DNA from: Rhodococcus spongiicola | GTDB taxonomy: Bacteria > Actinomycetota > Actinomycetes > Mycobacteriales > Mycobacteriaceae | NCBI RefSeq assembly: GCF_004011835.1 | Contig: NZ_RKLN01000004.1 | Span: 124,001-188,000, forward strand | DNA length: 64,000 nucleotides | Direction of reading: 5' to 3' | In this document: positions 11,409 to 21,200 of the stretch, one piece after another | Position numbering within the stretch: position 1 is the first letter of the stretch | Layout of the letters: each line of letters begins with the position of its first letter | Notes under the pieces: generated by a model | Told to the model about the DNA's origin: nothing | The model's database searches: none | What the model saw: the letters and a program-made list of their open reading frames with translations, nothing else | Program-made: the position numbers and the translations under genes

Positions 11409-13124
11409 TCAGCTCTTGGAGCGTTGCTTGATCCGAGCCGTTAGCTCCTGGACCTGGTCGTACACCTTGCGGCGCTCGGTCATCTCCTTGCGGATCTTCT
11501 TGTCCGCGTACATGACCGTGGTGTGATCCCTGCCGAACGTCTGTCCGATCTTCGGCAGGGATAGATCGGTGAGTTCACGGCACAGGTACATCGCGATCTG
11601 GCGAGCCTGCGCGAGCGGACGAGCCTTGCCGGGGCCACACAGGTCGTCGATCGACGTGTTGAAGTACTCGGCCGTCACCGCCATGATCGTGGAGGCATTG
11701 ATCTCGAGTGCCGCCGAATCGGGCATCAGGTCACGCAGCACGACCTCGGCGAGCTTGAGGTCGAGTGCCTGTCGGTTGAGTGACGCGAACGCCGTCACTC
11801 GAATCAATGCACCCTCGAGTTCGCGGATGTTGCGCTCGATCCGACTGGCGATCAACTCGAGGACGTCGTACGGGACGTCCAGTCGGTCCATCCGCGCCTT
11901 CTTCGACAGGATCGCGATCCGAGTCTCGAGTTCGGGCGGCTGGACGTCGGTGATGAGGCCCCACTCGAAGCGAGTGCGCAACCTCTCCTCCAGGGTGGCC
12001 AGTTGCTTCGGCGGCCGGTCCGACGACACCACGATCTGCTTGTTCGCGTTGTGCAGCGTGTTGAAGGTGTGGAAGAACTCTTCCTGGATACCTTCCTTGC
12101 CCTCGATGAACTGGATGTCGTCGACGAGCAGGATGTCGGTCTCACGGTAGCGGCGCTTGAACGCAACCTTGCGGTCGTCACGAAGGCTGTTGATGAAGTC
12201 GTTCGTGAACTCCTCGGTGGAGACGTACTTGACCCGCATCCCCGGGAACAGGCGCTGTGCGTAGTGGCCGGCGGCATGCAGGAGATGGGTCTTACCCAAG
12301 CCCGACGCACCCCAGATGAACAGCGGGTTGTAGGCGCGCGCCGGTGCCTCCGCGATCGCGACCGCCGCCGCGTGGGCGAATCGGTTCGAGGCGCCGATGA
12401 CGAACGTGTCGAACGTGTACTTCGAATTCAGACTGTTGCCACCCGAGGATTCGGCCGACGGCCCCTTCGGCGGCTGCGTGAAGTAGGACGGCCACGACTC
12501 GTGGACGCTGTCGATCGCTGCCCGCTCGTCGTCGACCTCCTCCTGCTCGGCCTGGTCTGCCACTGCGGCTTCGGCCGCACCCATAGCCGGGTGACTTCGG
12601 CGAAGCGGGCCGGGGTCATCGGTGACGGTAGTGCCCGGGTACTGAGAATGCTCCGAACCGTGGACTGCGCCTGGGCCTGGTTCTCGAGACCCGGGTTCTC
12701 GAGAAGCGGATTCCCGGGAAGCCACTTCCCTGGACACCGCTTCCGTGGACACCGAATCTCTGGGTCCCGAATCTCTGGGTCCCGAATCTCTGGATACAGA
12801 CTCGGCGTCGTCGGCCTTCGCCGGCACGTTCCGCTCATCGGTGTCGTCGGGTGCGGCGATGCGCACTCCGAGGCCCTCGACCCTCTGGCCAAGGTGCAGG
12901 TTGAGTGCCCGCAGAATCGGTTCCCGCAGGTCTCGCTCGATCGCTTCCTGCGCGAGCGGCGACGGCACCGACAGCAGCGCGAAGCCCTGCGCATATGTCA
13001 GCGGCCTGACCAGTGCGAGCCACGCCTTCTGGGCCTTGGTCAGGGCGGTGTCCTCGGAGCCGGAGGTCAGCTCTGCAACGACGTCGCGCCAGACATTCGC
13101 CAAGGCGTTCGGATCGTCGTTCAC
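11409..13124 (-). CDS. dnaA: chromosomal replication initiator DnaA
   Basis: A 571-residue DnaA. The GTG start ([12 protein letters not shown]) sits 7 bases after GGGGAGG. Domain I (about 1-90) is followed by a long disordered domain II (about 115-235) with Ser-Arg-Glu repeats ([29 protein letters not shown]). Domain III is the AAA+ core with Walker [10 protein letters not shown], Walker [10 protein letters not shown] and sensor SSDRPP. Domain IV carries the DnaA-box-binding signature [14 protein letters not shown]. The C-terminus is intact. DnaA opens oriC and loads the helicase, here probably with DciA. Downstream is the oriC; upstream are further DnaA boxes that may autoregulate it. Confidence 0.98.
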   Translation of the reverse strand: MNDDPNALANVWRDVVAELTSGSEDTALTKAQKAWLALVRPLTYAQGFALLSVPSPLAQEAIERDLREPILRALNLHLGQRVEGLGVRIAAPDDTDERNVPAKADDAESVSRDSGPRDSGPRDSVSTEAVSREVASRESASREPGSREPGPGAVHGSEHSQYPGTTVTDDPGPLRRSHPAMGAAEAAVADQAEQEEVDDERAAIDSVHESWPSYFTQPPKGPSAESSGGNSLNSKYTFDTFVIGASNRFAHAAAVAIAEAPARAYNPLFIWGASGLGKTHLLHAAGHYAQRLFPGMRVKYVSTEEFTNDFINSLRDDRKVAFKRRYRETDILLVDDIQFIEGKEGIQEEFFHTFNTLHNANKQIVVSSDRPPKQLATLEERLRTRFEWGLITDVQPPELETRIAILSKKARMDRLDVPYDVLELIASRIERNIRELEGALIRVTAFASLNRQALDLKLAEVVLRDLMPDSAALEINASTIMAVTAEYFNTSIDDLCGPGKARPLAQARQIAMYLCRELTDLSLPKIGQTFGRDHTTVMYADKKIRKEMTERRKVYDQVQELTARIKQRSKS

Positions 13125-13833
13125 TGTATGTCCTCCCCGAGCCTGCGCCGGCCCGGCCCCAGGTCGTCTGTTGGTCGCGGTCGTCTGTCGAATGAGCTCC
13201 CCCGGAGAGGCCGAACCCCCTACTGGGCAACGAATATGCCACCCGAACTGTGTTTCCACATAATTATCCACAGATGTGGACAACGCCCGAGATGGGGGTT
13301 TGCGGGTCCGGACCCGAGCCTTTCGAAGCCCTCTAGGCCCTCACCTGGCGGAACGCTCTGGTGAATGAAGAAGTTTCGATGCTACCCGCGTCGGTTCGGT
13401 CCACGCGCGCGAGTGTTGGTTCTCGTGCAGACGCGGTTCTCGTGCCGCGGTCGGGGATTGCTGCCGCGCGCCACACGACGTCCATGTCGCAGCGCGAGCG
13501 CCGGAACCTGTGGCTGTGCCATGCAGGGACGGTAGCAACCAGGAGGTTGGTTTACAGCAATTCCCGAGGATTTGATGGAAATCGATCGCGCGGACCGCAC
13601 AGAGGCCCCCTCGTTGCAAGGATCCGGGCGATCGAGGCGTGTCACTCGCGCCGTTGGGGGCCGATCTCGGTTTGACCTCACTCGAGCGTGTCAGTACCCT
13701 CGAACAGTCACCCAATGGTGAAGGATACGTGCTGGCCGGAGGTCGGTGCCCAGGTCCCATCGTGTGATCACCAAGTTTCCGTTCAATGTAAGACCGATGC
13801 CGACTGGCGTCAGAACTTCGAGGAGTGTTGACC
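13125..13833. other. dnaA-rpmH divergent regulatory region with DnaA boxes
   Basis: About 700 bases without a supported gene between the divergent dnaA and rpmH. At the dnaA side lie a perfect DnaA box TTATCCACA (13264-13272), its inverted partner TGTGGACAA (13275-13283) and TTTCCACAT (13253-13261). This cluster can serve as part of the origin or as the dnaA autoregulatory site. The rest must contain the promoters of dnaA and of the rpmH operon; I see no clear hexamers. Confidence 0.7.
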
Positions 13834-13977
13834 GTGGCCAAGGGCAAGCGGACGTTCCAGCCGAACAATCGCCGCCGCGCGCGCGTTCACGGCTTCCGTC
13901 TCCGTATGCGGACCCGCGCGGGCCGCGCAATTGTTTCGGCGCGTCGCCGCAAGGGCCGCGCTTCGCTCACCGCCTGA
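13834..13977 (+). CDS. rpmH: 50S ribosomal protein L34
   Basis: A 47-residue, very basic protein: [20 protein letters not shown], then [21 protein letters not shown] and a C-terminal ASLTA. This is a complete L34 of normal length. The GTG start follows GAGGAG by 8 bases; an in-frame TTG two codons upstream is too close to the binding site. It heads the rpmH-rnpA-yidD-yidC-jag-rsmG gene run. Confidence 0.97.
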   Translation: MAKGKRTFQPNNRRRARVHGFRLRMRTRAGRAIVSARRRKGRASLTA

Positions 13978-14004
13978 TTCCGAACCTGCTTCCGGGAGCT
14001 CGGG

Positions 14005-14382
14005 GTGTTACCTGAGCCGTATCGCCTTCGCCGCAGCGCGGACTTCTCCGCGACGGTGCGTGGTGGGCGTCGAATGGGCAGGCGAGATCTCGTTGTTCAC
14101 GCCCTGGAGCGTGAAGCAGCAGACTCGTTGGTGAGTGTCAATGGGCCCCGTTTCGGGCTCGTCGTAAGCAAGGCTGTCGGGCCGGCGGTGATTCGGCATA
14201 GAGTCGCCCGCCGGTTTCGTCATATCTGCGCCGGGTTGATCGACGCCGTTCCGGTCGACACCGACGTGGTGATCCGCGCGTTGCCGGGATCGGCAACCGC
14301 AAGTTCCCGGGAACTCGACAAACAGCTGCGATCCGTGCTCCGAAAGCTGGATCTGTTGGCTGGCGAAGGCGATCCGGTATGA
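14005..14382 (+). CDS. rnpA: ribonuclease P protein component
   Basis: A 125-residue basic protein that assists the RNase P RNA in maturing tRNA 5' ends. It starts with GTG ([21 protein letters not shown]), carries the family core [26 protein letters not shown] (the RNR-like motif here HRVARRFRH) and ends 4 bases inside yidD. It starts 27 bases after rpmH, the universal partner. Confidence 0.95.
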   Translation: MLPEPYRLRRSADFSATVRGGRRMGRRDLVVHALEREAADSLVSVNGPRFGLVVSKAVGPAVIRHRVARRFRHICAGLIDAVPVDTDVVIRALPGSATASSRELDKQLRSVLRKLDLLAGEGDPV

Positions 14383-14717
14383 GCAACGAACACGACGTCG
14401 CGCGAGCCGAATCTGGTTCGCGCTCTTCGCTGTTCGCGGCGAACCTCTTGACGTCGCTGCGAAGTCTTCCCGCGCGCGTCCTGATCTTTCTGATCGAGCT
14501 GTACCGAACCTACGTGTCCCCTCTGCGACTGCCGACGTGTCGGTTCACGCCGACCTGCAGTGAGTACGCGGTCGACGCGCTACGCACGCACGGTGCGATC
14601 AAGGGTTCGGCGCTCACCGTGGTGCGACTCGTGAAGTGCGCGCCCTGGCACCCTGGTGGGTGGGACCCCGTCCCCGAACGTCGAGGTCGGCATCTCCACC
14701 ATGTGAGTCGGGAATGA
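14379..14717 (+). CDS. yidD: membrane protein insertion efficiency factor YidD
   Basis: A 112-residue YidD with the family signature [15 protein letters not shown] near residue 53 and the C-terminal [12 protein letters not shown]. An amphipathic or membrane-facing helix ([18 protein letters not shown]) precedes it. It is longer than many homologues at the N-terminus. It overlaps rnpA by 4 bases and precedes yidC, with which it acts in membrane protein insertion. Confidence 0.95.
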   Translation: MSNEHDVARAESGSRSSLFAANLLTSLRSLPARVLIFLIELYRTYVSPLRLPTCRFTPTCSEYAVDALRTHGAIKGSALTVVRLVKCAPWHPGGWDPVPERRGRHLHHVSRE

Positions 14718-14792
14718 CGCGCCGCGCTCGCCCAGAACCTGCCCAACACCACGGTGTGGTGAACGTGGACGAACAGAGGAGTGCTTAGAGCC

Positions 14793-15929
14793 GTGCTCGA
14801 CTTCATTTACTATCCGGTGTCCGGGATCCTATGGGTCTGGCACAAGGTGTTCGGAGCCGTTCTCGGTGCCGATAACGGTTTCGCGTGGGCGTTGTCGGTG
14901 ATGTTCCTGGTGTTCACGCTGCGCGCCATCCTTTACAAGCCCTTCGTCAGGCAGGTGCGTACGACGCGGCAGATGCAGGAGTTGCAGCCGCAGATCAAGG
15001 CGTTGCAGAAGAAGTACTCGAAGGACCGCCAGCGCATGGCGGTGGAGATGCAGAAGCTCCAGAAGGAGCACGGTTTCAATCCGGTGATGGGCTGCCTGCC
15101 CGTTCTGTTGCAGGCCCCGGTGTTCATCGGTCTGTTCCACGTCCTGCGCTCGTTCAACCGCACCGGTACCGGCTTCGGTGGGCTCGGGATGTCGGTGGAA
15201 GAGAATGCGAACACCCCGAACTACTTCTTCAGCGCTGACGACGTCCAGTCGTTCCTGAGTGCGCGCCTGTTCGGCGCTCCGATCTCCTCGTTCATCACGA
15301 TGCCGAGGGAGACACTCGAGTCGTTCGGTGCCTACGGCACGGTGCCTTCTGTCGCGAACATTGCGGCCGTTTCCATTCCGCTCATGATCCTCGCGTCGGT
15401 TGCCACGCACTTCAACTCGCGAGCGTCGGTGGCACGCCAGAGCCCCGCGGCCGCAGCGAACCCGCAGTCCGCGATCATGAACAAGCTCGCGCTGTGGGTG
15501 TTCCCGCTCGGTGTCCTCGTCGGTGGCCCCTTCCTGATGATCGCAATCCTGCTGTACTGGGTGGCGAACAACATCTGGACGTACGCACAGCAGCACATCG
15601 TGTTCCGGCGGATCGACGCGGAGGAGAGCGCCAAGAAGCAAGCCGCGATGGAGCGCCGCGCAGACACCGCGCCCAAGCCCGGGGCTCGGCCCACGAGAGA
15701 CAAGCGAAAGCGGCAGGCCCCACAGAAATCCTCCCCCGCCGTCAACCCGGAGTCCGGAGCCAAGGACAAGGCAGCCGACAAGGGAGCCACGGACCAGGGA
15801 ACTGAGGACAAGACCGAGAGCGCCGACGCGTCCGGCGAGAGCACGAACGGGGACGGCTCGACGCCCCGGCCTCCCAAGCCGCGGCCGTCCACCAATCGCC
15901 CCAGGAGCAACAAGCGCAAGCGGCGCTGA
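14793..15929 (+). CDS. yidC: membrane protein insertase YidC/Oxa1
   Basis: A 378-residue insertase of the gram-positive/actinobacterial type. The start used is GTG ([14 protein letters not shown]), 11 bases after AGAGGAG; a GTG four codons earlier overlaps that site and is unlikely. Five hydrophobic segments are visible, with the conserved block [21 protein letters not shown] in the cytoplasmic loop and the [20 protein letters not shown] motif. The C-terminal 90 residues are charged and disordered ([11 protein letters not shown] and similar) and end in a basic tail, probably contacting ribosomes. Confidence 0.96.
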   Translation: MLDFIYYPVSGILWVWHKVFGAVLGADNGFAWALSVMFLVFTLRAILYKPFVRQVRTTRQMQELQPQIKALQKKYSKDRQRMAVEMQKLQKEHGFNPVMGCLPVLLQAPVFIGLFHVLRSFNRTGTGFGGLGMSVEENANTPNYFFSADDVQSFLSARLFGAPISSFITMPRETLESFGAYGTVPSVANIAAVSIPLMILASVATHFNSRASVARQSPAAAANPQSAIMNKLALWVFPLGVLVGGPFLMIAILLYWVANNIWTYAQQHIVFRRIDAEESAKKQAAMERRADTAPKPGARPTRDKRKRQAPQKSSPAVNPESGAKDKAADKGATDQGTEDKTESADASGESTNGDGSTPRPPKPRPSTNRPRSNKRKRR

Positions 15930-15950
15930 CCTCGAGAAGAGAGAACGACG

Positions 15951-16514
15951 ATGACCAGTGAGCAGGACACTGCCCGGGACGGGGAGAGCGGAGAGGGCAC
16001 GGATGTGGCACTCGAGACTCAGAATGCCGATCAGACGGCGGACACCGAGGTCGAGGACGATCTGATCGAGGAGGGTGAGATCGCAGGAGACTACCTCGAA
16101 CAATTACTCGACATTCTGGATTTTGACGGCGACATCGACCTCGATGTCGAGGGCGATCGCGCGGTCGTGAGCATCGACGGTGGCAAGGATCTGTCGAAGC
16201 TGGTCGGCCGCAAGGGTGAAGTTCTCGACGCGCTGCAGGAGCTGACGCGGCTCGCGGTCCAACAGTCCACCGGGGTGCGCAGCCGTCTGATGCTCGACGT
16301 AGCGGGCTGGCGCGCCGGCCGCCGCACAGAACTCAGCTCACTTGGCAAGGCTGCGGCCGAGCGGGTGCTCGCTTCCGGTGAACGCGAGGAAATGGCGGCG
16401 ATGACGCCGTTCGAACGCAAGATCGTGCACGACGCCGTTGCGAGTGTCGACGGCGTCTCCAGTGAGAGCGAAGGTGTCGAGCCGAACCGACGCGTCGTCA
16501 TCCTCAAGGACTGA
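15951..16514 (+). CDS. jag: Jag/KhpB-type KH-R3H RNA-binding protein
   Basis: A 187-residue protein with an acidic N-terminal third (1-55), a KH-like domain with the GRKGEVLDALQELTRLAV segment around 85-105, and an R3H domain near the C-terminus (ERKIVHDAVASVDGVSSESEG, then EPNRRVVI). The family binds RNA and affects cell elongation and division in firmicutes; the actinobacterial role is less defined. It follows yidC by 21 bases and ends before a strong terminator. Confidence 0.93.
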   Translation: MTSEQDTARDGESGEGTDVALETQNADQTADTEVEDDLIEEGEIAGDYLEQLLDILDFDGDIDLDVEGDRAVVSIDGGKDLSKLVGRKGEVLDALQELTRLAVQQSTGVRSRLMLDVAGWRAGRRTELSSLGKAAAERVLASGEREEMAAMTPFERKIVHDAVASVDGVSSESEGVEPNRRVVILKD

Positions 16515-16538
16515 CGCACGCCCGCTCGTCCGAGCCAA

Positions 16539-16578
16539 GGGCCTCGGGTCCCCAGTCGTGAGACTGGACCCGAGGCCC
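16539..16578 (+). terminator. terminator after jag
   Basis: GGGCCTCGGGTCC and AGTC pair with GACTGGACCCGAGGCCC across a GTGA loop (17 bp with a CC bulge), followed by TCTCTTGTTGTT. It separates the yidC-jag transcript from rsmG copy 1. Confidence 0.85.
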
Positions 16579-16587
16579 TCTCTTGTT

Positions 16588-17268
16588 GTTGTGGGGTGGT
16601 GGGTTGGGAAGGATGTTTCACGTGGAACTGGTTGATGAGCAGTGGGACGTTGTCGGTGCGGCGGGGCGGGTGTTCGGTGATCGGGTGGGGTTGGCGCGGG
16701 CGTATCACGCGTCGTTGGCGTCCGATGGTGTGGAGCGGGGACTGATCGGTCCGCGTGAGGTGCCGCGGTTGTGGGTGCGGCATGTGCTCAACTGCGCGGT
16801 GTTGGGTGAGCTGGTGGGGGTCGGCGAGACGGTGGTGGATGTGGGGTCGGGGGCGGGGTTGCCGGGGATTCCGTTGGCGATTGCGCGTCCGGATGTGCAG
16901 GTGACGTTGGTGGAGTCGTTGTTGCGTCGGTCGGTGTACTTGCAGGAGTTCGTGGATGCGGCCGGGTTGTCGAATGTACGGGTCGTGCGGGGGCGGGCGG
17001 AGCAGGCGGGGGTGGTGAAGGAGGTGGGTGGCGCCGACGTGGTGACCTCTCGTGCGGTGGCGCCGTTGGAGCGGTTGGTGCGGTGGTCGCTGCCGTTGGT
17101 GCGTGTGGGTGGGAGGATGTTGGCGGTGAAGGGTTCGAGTGCGGCGGAGGAGGTTTCCCGGGATCGTGCATCCCTCGCCCGGTTGGGGGCCGGCAAGCTC
17201 GAGGTGGTCGAGTGTGGTGGTGGTGTGTTGCCGGTGCCGACGATCGTGGTTCGAGCAGAACGCGTCGC
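16588..17268 (+). repeat. 681-bp exact direct repeat, copy 1 (rsmG)
   Basis: I compared this segment with 18027-18707 line by line and saw no difference in 681 bases (offset 1439). It begins 25 bases before the rsmG ATG, includes the ribosome binding site and a parS site, and ends a few codons before the rsmG stop, where the two flanks diverge at once. Confidence 0.93.
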
Positions 17269-17296
17269 GCACCATCGCCATCGCGGTCGGCGCTGA
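16613..17296 (+). CDS. rsmG: 16S rRNA (guanine527-N7)-methyltransferase RsmG, copy 1
   Basis: A 227-residue RsmG (GidB), which methylates G527 of 16S rRNA using S-adenosylmethionine; its loss gives low-level streptomycin resistance. The ATG follows GGGAAGG and encodes [11 protein letters not shown], where TTTCACGTGGAA is also a parS core. The SAM-binding signature is [20 protein letters not shown], followed by [17 protein letters not shown] and a [13 protein letters not shown] core. Residues 1-218 are identical to copy 2; the last residues (HHRHRGRR) come from unrelated flanking DNA. The domain looks complete, so both copies could be active. Codon use is strikingly rich in GTG, TTG and GGG compared with neighbours. 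Confidence 0.92.
   Translation: MFHVELVDEQWDVVGAAGRVFGDRVGLARAYHASLASDGVERGLIGPREVPRLWVRHVLNCAVLGELVGVGETVVDVGSGAGLPGIPLAIARPDVQVTLVESLLRRSVYLQEFVDAAGLSNVRVVRGRAEQAGVVKEVGGADVVTSRAVAPLERLVRWSLPLVRVGGRMLAVKGSSAAEEVSRDRASLARLGAGKLEVVECGGGVLPVPTIVVRAERVAHHRHRGRR
16615..16628. promoter_or_regulatory. parS: parS-like site within rsmG copy 1 start
   Basis: GTTTCACGTGGAAC differs from the perfect palindrome GTTTCACGTGAAAC at one base. It overlaps codons 1-6 of rsmG, a frequent arrangement in bacteria. Confidence 0.85.
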
Positions 17297-17528
17297 CACC
17301 GTGACCGTGAACCCCTACTCCTTCCAGTCAATCCGCGCCGATATCCACGAGGACGAGGCCGAGCCTTCGGATGCATCACGACCAGGATTCGGCGTCTGGG
17401 TGTAACCGATTCCGGTCGGCGGGTCCGCCAGAGAAGCCGCCACGGTCCCTTCCCCGGTTTCTCAGTCTCGTGTAGTGGTGACTTCACAGCAGGCCAGTCT
17501 TCCAACGGGTGGCGTCGGTCCGATCGAT

Positions 17529-17542
17529 GTTTCACGCGAATC
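17529..17542. promoter_or_regulatory. parS: degenerate parS-like site
   Basis: GTTTCACGCGAATC keeps the left half of parS but differs in the centre and the right half, so it may be weak or inactive. Confidence 0.45.
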
Positions 17543-17784
17543 ACGACGCACGGCGAAAAGAAACTCTAGATCGCCGTTGGCATCATTCTGGGACGCGATG
17601 TCCCCCATGCCCGGGGCACCAATAGAATTCGTCACTGTGACGGCGAGTTGGCCAGCTGCGATACCCATTCGTGGGTCCGCCTTCGGGGCAGCATTCCGGG
17701 CCCAAGGACCTGTGCCCCATTCTGTCGTCGCCATACACAATCCGTGCCATGAGGTGAGCCCGGACAGTCTCCGGCGCGGCCCGT

Positions 17785-17798
17785 GATTCACGTGAAAC
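17785..17798. promoter_or_regulatory. parS: parS-like site
   Basis: GATTCACGTGAAAC is one base from the perfect palindrome. Confidence 0.75.
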
Positions 17799-17898
17799 AC
17801 TCGTGCGAGGTTGTGTTCATGGCATCACCGCCAGCGGCACCCCGAAGCGCGTCCTGACCGCGTCTGCGGGAGGGGCCTGCACCTCGGTCCGACGGCTT

Positions 17899-17912
17899 GT
17901 TTCACGTGGAAC
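17899..17912. promoter_or_regulatory. parS: parS-like site, first of a tandem pair
   Basis: GTTTCACGTGGAAC, followed after one base by an identical site. Confidence 0.85.
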
Positions 17913-17913
17913 T

Positions 17914-17927
17914 GTTTCACGTGGAAC
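17914..17927. promoter_or_regulatory. parS: parS-like site, second of a tandem pair
   Basis: GTTTCACGTGGAAC, 15 bases from the previous copy. Two ParB-binding sites at this spacing lie on shifted faces of the helix. Confidence 0.85.
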
Positions 17928-18026
17928 TTCCAGGACCCGTGAGGTCTTCAGGTCCGAAGCCTCCCTCCCCCGGGGGTCGCTAGCGAGAAGGACGGGTGTC
18001 AGTGTGTGAGCCCGGTTTCCGGGTTG

Positions 18027-18707
18027 GTTGTGGGGTGGTGGGTTGGGAAGGATGTTTCACGTGGAACTGGTTGATGAGCAGTGGGACGTTGTCGGTGCGG
18101 CGGGGCGGGTGTTCGGTGATCGGGTGGGGTTGGCGCGGGCGTATCACGCGTCGTTGGCGTCCGATGGTGTGGAGCGGGGACTGATCGGTCCGCGTGAGGT
18201 GCCGCGGTTGTGGGTGCGGCATGTGCTCAACTGCGCGGTGTTGGGTGAGCTGGTGGGGGTCGGCGAGACGGTGGTGGATGTGGGGTCGGGGGCGGGGTTG
18301 CCGGGGATTCCGTTGGCGATTGCGCGTCCGGATGTGCAGGTGACGTTGGTGGAGTCGTTGTTGCGTCGGTCGGTGTACTTGCAGGAGTTCGTGGATGCGG
18401 CCGGGTTGTCGAATGTACGGGTCGTGCGGGGGCGGGCGGAGCAGGCGGGGGTGGTGAAGGAGGTGGGTGGCGCCGACGTGGTGACCTCTCGTGCGGTGGC
18501 GCCGTTGGAGCGGTTGGTGCGGTGGTCGCTGCCGTTGGTGCGTGTGGGTGGGAGGATGTTGGCGGTGAAGGGTTCGAGTGCGGCGGAGGAGGTTTCCCGG
18601 GATCGTGCATCCCTCGCCCGGTTGGGGGCCGGCAAGCTCGAGGTGGTCGAGTGTGGTGGTGGTGTGTTGCCGGTGCCGACGATCGTGGTTCGAGCAGAAC
18701 GCGTCGC
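18027..18707 (+). repeat. 681-bp exact direct repeat, copy 2 (rsmG)
   Basis: Identical to 16588-17268. The right flank leads directly into the parA upstream region, so this copy holds the conserved rsmG-parA junction, while copy 1 holds the conserved jag-rsmG junction. Confidence 0.93.
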
Positions 18708-18762
18708 ACGCCACAATCGCCGGCACCGCGAGGCTACGGGGACTCGAGGCTTTGATAGTTGA
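18052..18762 (+). CDS. rsmG: 16S rRNA (guanine527-N7)-methyltransferase RsmG, copy 2
   Basis: A 236-residue RsmG, identical to copy 1 over residues 1-218 and then ending in a different tail that finishes GTRGFDS. The start, ribosome binding site and embedded parS are the same. It is 40 bases upstream of parA, the conserved gid-parA-parB order, so this is the copy in the ancestral position relative to the segregation genes. Which tail is native cannot be decided here; the methyltransferase fold ends before the divergence. Confidence 0.92.
   Translation: MFHVELVDEQWDVVGAAGRVFGDRVGLARAYHASLASDGVERGLIGPREVPRLWVRHVLNCAVLGELVGVGETVVDVGSGAGLPGIPLAIARPDVQVTLVESLLRRSVYLQEFVDAAGLSNVRVVRGRAEQAGVVKEVGGADVVTSRAVAPLERLVRWSLPLVRVGGRMLAVKGSSAAEEVSRDRASLARLGAGKLEVVECGGGVLPVPTIVVRAERVARHNRRHREATGTRGFDS
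18054..18067. promoter_or_regulatory. parS: parS-like site within rsmG copy 2 start
   Basis: GTTTCACGTGGAAC, the duplicate of the site at 16615. Confidence 0.85.
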
Positions 18763-18802
18763 GAATTGCGTCATGCGAAGTCATCAAGTGAAGGAGCAAT
18801 AG

Positions 18803-19795
18803 ATGTCGGCTGGAGCTGAATCCGCCGTTTCACGTGAAACTGCAACCCCGACGGACTCGATGAACGACAGTCGAGATCAAGACTTCACCCATGCCCCCTA
18901 CGAAGAAGTTTCTCTTGCGGACACCCCGATAGGGGCCGCCGCGCAGCGGGCAAGTCAGGTGCTCCACCCCGGGGCGGCCACTCTGCCCAAGCCGCCGCAG
19001 CGTCGCGTGTTCACGGTCGCCAACCAGAAGGGCGGTGTCGGTAAGACGACCTCGACGGTCAATCTGGCAGCGGCGCTCGCGGTCCAGGGGCTGACTGTCC
19101 TGGTCGTCGATCTCGATCCGCAGGGCAACGCGAGCACCGCGCTCGGCATCCCGCACACGTCGGGAACGCCGTCGAGCTACGAACTACTCCTCGGCGAGGT
19201 GACCGCGAAGGAAGCGATCCAGCAGAGCCCGCACAGCGACCGCCTCTACTGCATTCCCGCGACCATCGATCTGGCTGGCGCGGAGATCGAGCTCGTGTCG
19301 ATGGTGGCGCGCGAGAACCGACTCAAGAATGCGTTGTCCGAGGCGGCGCTCGCCGATGTTGATGCGGACTTCATCCTCATCGACTGCCCACCGTCGCTGG
19401 GGCTGCTGACCGTCAACGCGTTGGTCGCGGCGAAGGAGGTGCTGATTCCGATCCAGTGCGAGTACTACGCGCTCGAGGGCGTCGGGCAGCTACTCCGAAA
19501 CATCGAACTCGTACAGGCACACCTGAACCGGGAGCTGCACGTTTCCACTGTCTTGCTGACGATGTACGACGCACGGACCAAGCTCGCCGATCAGGTGGCC
19601 GACGAGGTGCGCAACCACTTTGGAGACGCTGTCCTGCGCGCCGTGATTCCGCGGTCGGTCAAGGTGTCCGAGGCTCCCGGCTACGGCATGACCGTCCTCG
19701 ACTACGATCCCGGATCACGGGGGGCGCTGAGCTATCTTGACGCCGGCCGAGAACTCGCGGCACGCGGGATGACTACCACGACGCAGGAGCAGTAG
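18803..19795 (+). CDS. parA: chromosome partitioning ATPase ParA
   Basis: A 330-residue ParA/Soj. The deviant Walker A is [17 protein letters not shown] near residue 75, with the second motif [15 protein letters not shown] and Walker [19 protein letters not shown]. The first 65 residues form a poorly conserved N-terminal extension as in other Corynebacteriales. ParA binds DNA nonspecifically and is driven by ParB-parS to move origins to the poles, where the apical growth machinery also sits. ATG follows AAGGAGC by 6 bases. A perfect parS lies inside codons 9-13. parB starts 2 bases after the stop. Confidence 0.96.
   Translation: MSAGAESAVSRETATPTDSMNDSRDQDFTHAPYEEVSLADTPIGAAAQRASQVLHPGAATLPKPPQRRVFTVANQKGGVGKTTSTVNLAAALAVQGLTVLVVDLDPQGNASTALGIPHTSGTPSSYELLLGEVTAKEAIQQSPHSDRLYCIPATIDLAGAEIELVSMVARENRLKNALSEAALADVDADFILIDCPPSLGLLTVNALVAAKEVLIPIQCEYYALEGVGQLLRNIELVQAHLNRELHVSTVLLTMYDARTKLADQVADEVRNHFGDAVLRAVIPRSVKVSEAPGYGMTVLDYDPGSRGALSYLDAGRELAARGMTTTTQEQ
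18827..18840. promoter_or_regulatory. parS: perfect parS site within parA
   Basis: GTTTCACGTGAAAC, the exact palindrome, encoding part of AVSRETA in the ParA extension. ParB spreading from here could repress parAB. Confidence 0.93.
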
Positions 19796-19797
19796 AG

Positions 19798-20985
19798 ATG
19801 GCGCAGACACGCAAGGGAGGACTCGGCCGAGGACTGGCGGCACTGATCCCCACCGGTCCCTCGGGCGGCGGCCCGGGGCTGGGTGATGCAGCCGCGGATC
19901 TCATCATCGGAACCTCCGTTCCGGCGACCGCCGCGCCCGCAGAGCCCGCAGAAACAGCGCCCGCAGAAACAGCGACGGAAGCCACGTCTAAGCCGGCGCA
20001 GGGGGAAACGGAAAGTCAGACAACGGTCCGCGACAACGCCGTGACGGACGGCGCTGTGACGGAAAGTGTCGTGACGGACGGCGCCGCCGGGACCGCTCCG
20101 GCTCCGGCGCCATCGGCGGGAACCGGTGACTCGGCGGGAACCGGTAACGAACAACTCTCCCCCGCCGGTGCGGTATACCACGAGATCCCACCGCACCTGA
20201 TCGAGCCGAACCCCAAGCAGCCGCGTTCGGTCTTCGACGAGGAGGCACTCGCCGAGCTGGTGCACTCGATCCGTGAGTTCGGGCTGATGCAGCCGGTCGT
20301 GGTCCGCAGGGTGGGCTCCGAGCAGTATCAGCTCGTCATGGGTGAGCGTCGTTGGCGGGCCAGCCAGATCGCGGGCCTCGAGGCGATCCCGGCGATCGTC
20401 CGTGAGACCGCAGACGACTCGATGCTGCGTGACGCGCTGCTGGAGAACATCCACCGGGTGCAGCTGAACCCGCTCGAAGAGGCCGCCGCATACCAGCAGC
20501 TACTCGAGGAGTTCGAGGTCACCCACGAGGAGCTAGCGGTCCGGATCGGACGCTCCCGTCCCGTCGTGACGAACATGATCCGGCTGCTCAAGCTCCCCAT
20601 CCCGGTGCAGCGGAGGGTGGCGGCCGGTGTGCTGTCTGCCGGACACGCGCGGGCACTGCTCTCGCTCGAGGCCGGAGCCGACGCGCAGGAGGCCCTGGCG
20701 GCCCGCATCGTCGCCGAGGGCATGTCGGTACGGGCAACGGAGGAAGCGGTGATTCTCGCCAACCGCGAGGACCCCTCTCCTACCCCACCGGTCAAGCGGC
20801 AGCCGATCCAGATGCCGGGCCTTCAGGATGTCGCCGAGCGGCTGTCGAACTCGTTCGACACCCGTGTCACGGTGAGCCTCGGCAAGCGGAAGGGCAAGAT
20901 CGTTGTCGAGTTCGGCTCGGTCGAAGATCTGGAACGGATCGTGACAATGATGGAGACGCAGGCAGGCGACGGAAGCTCTTCCTGA
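19798..20985 (+). CDS. parB: chromosome partitioning CTPase/DNA-binding protein ParB
   Basis: A 395-residue ParB. The N-terminus ([15 protein letters not shown]) is the ParA-interacting segment, followed by a disordered linker of about 100 residues rich in Ala, Glu and Thr. The CTP-binding ParB/Srx domain shows [15 protein letters not shown] and the [13 protein letters not shown] motif; the helix-turn-helix follows ([26 protein letters not shown]), then the C-terminal dimerisation domain. It loads at parS as a sliding clamp. At least seven parS-like sites lie within 6 kb here. Confidence 0.96.
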   Translation: MAQTRKGGLGRGLAALIPTGPSGGGPGLGDAAADLIIGTSVPATAAPAEPAETAPAETATEATSKPAQGETESQTTVRDNAVTDGAVTESVVTDGAAGTAPAPAPSAGTGDSAGTGNEQLSPAGAVYHEIPPHLIEPNPKQPRSVFDEEALAELVHSIREFGLMQPVVVRRVGSEQYQLVMGERRWRASQIAGLEAIPAIVRETADDSMLRDALLENIHRVQLNPLEEAAAYQQLLEEFEVTHEELAVRIGRSRPVVTNMIRLLKLPIPVQRRVAAGVLSAGHARALLSLEAGADAQEALAARIVAEGMSVRATEEAVILANREDPSPTPPVKRQPIQMPGLQDVAERLSNSFDTRVTVSLGKRKGKIVVEFGSVEDLERIVTMMETQAGDGSSS

Positions 20986-21103
20986 GCCGACCCTTATCCC
21001 GCAACCAATACGTCACTGTGACGATCGAGCCGTGTGTCTGTGCCCGATACCGCTGAGCGCGGAACCAACGGGCGGGCCGGCCGAATGTCGCTGGTGCGCT
21101 GAG

Positions 21104-21140
21104 GACGGAACTATCCCCTATCCTGGAGGGTAGTTCCGTC
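21104..21140. terminator. hairpin after parB
   Basis: GACGGAACTA and TAGTTCCGTC form a perfect 10-bp outer stem, extended by CCCC/GGGG pairing. It lies between parB and the next gene and probably ends the parAB transcript. Confidence 0.7.
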
Positions 21141-21200
21141 GAGGCGGGTGAGACTCCCCGAGTGGTATGGAGGCTGGGGGCATGGAGGCTGGCGAACACG

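Larger units (their letters stand above)
17269..18026. other. spacer between rsmG copies, no clear gene, parS-rich
   Basis: A 758-base stretch. Its first part, in a frame different from RsmG, reads [20 protein letters not shown] and continues to RPGFGVWV before a stop at 17405; this looks like the C-terminal end of some unrelated protein that lost its front at the repeat junction. A 90-odd codon frame on the minus strand (17462-17734) has no good start or family I recognise. Four parS-like sites lie at 17529-17927. A TCACTGTGAC palindrome lies near 17632. Confidence 0.6.

Noticed and set aside
17462-17800. Minus-strand frame beginning MFHVN in the rsmG spacer
   Set aside because: The apparent RsmG-like start comes only from a parS sequence (GTTTCACGTGAAT). 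There is no ribosome binding site and no recognisable family.
16583-18774. Long minus-strand frames rich in His, Arg, Pro and Thr opposite both rsmG copies
   Set aside because: They are the complement of an unusually G-rich gene; the plus-strand product is a clear RsmG, and the antisense products have biased composition and no start signals.
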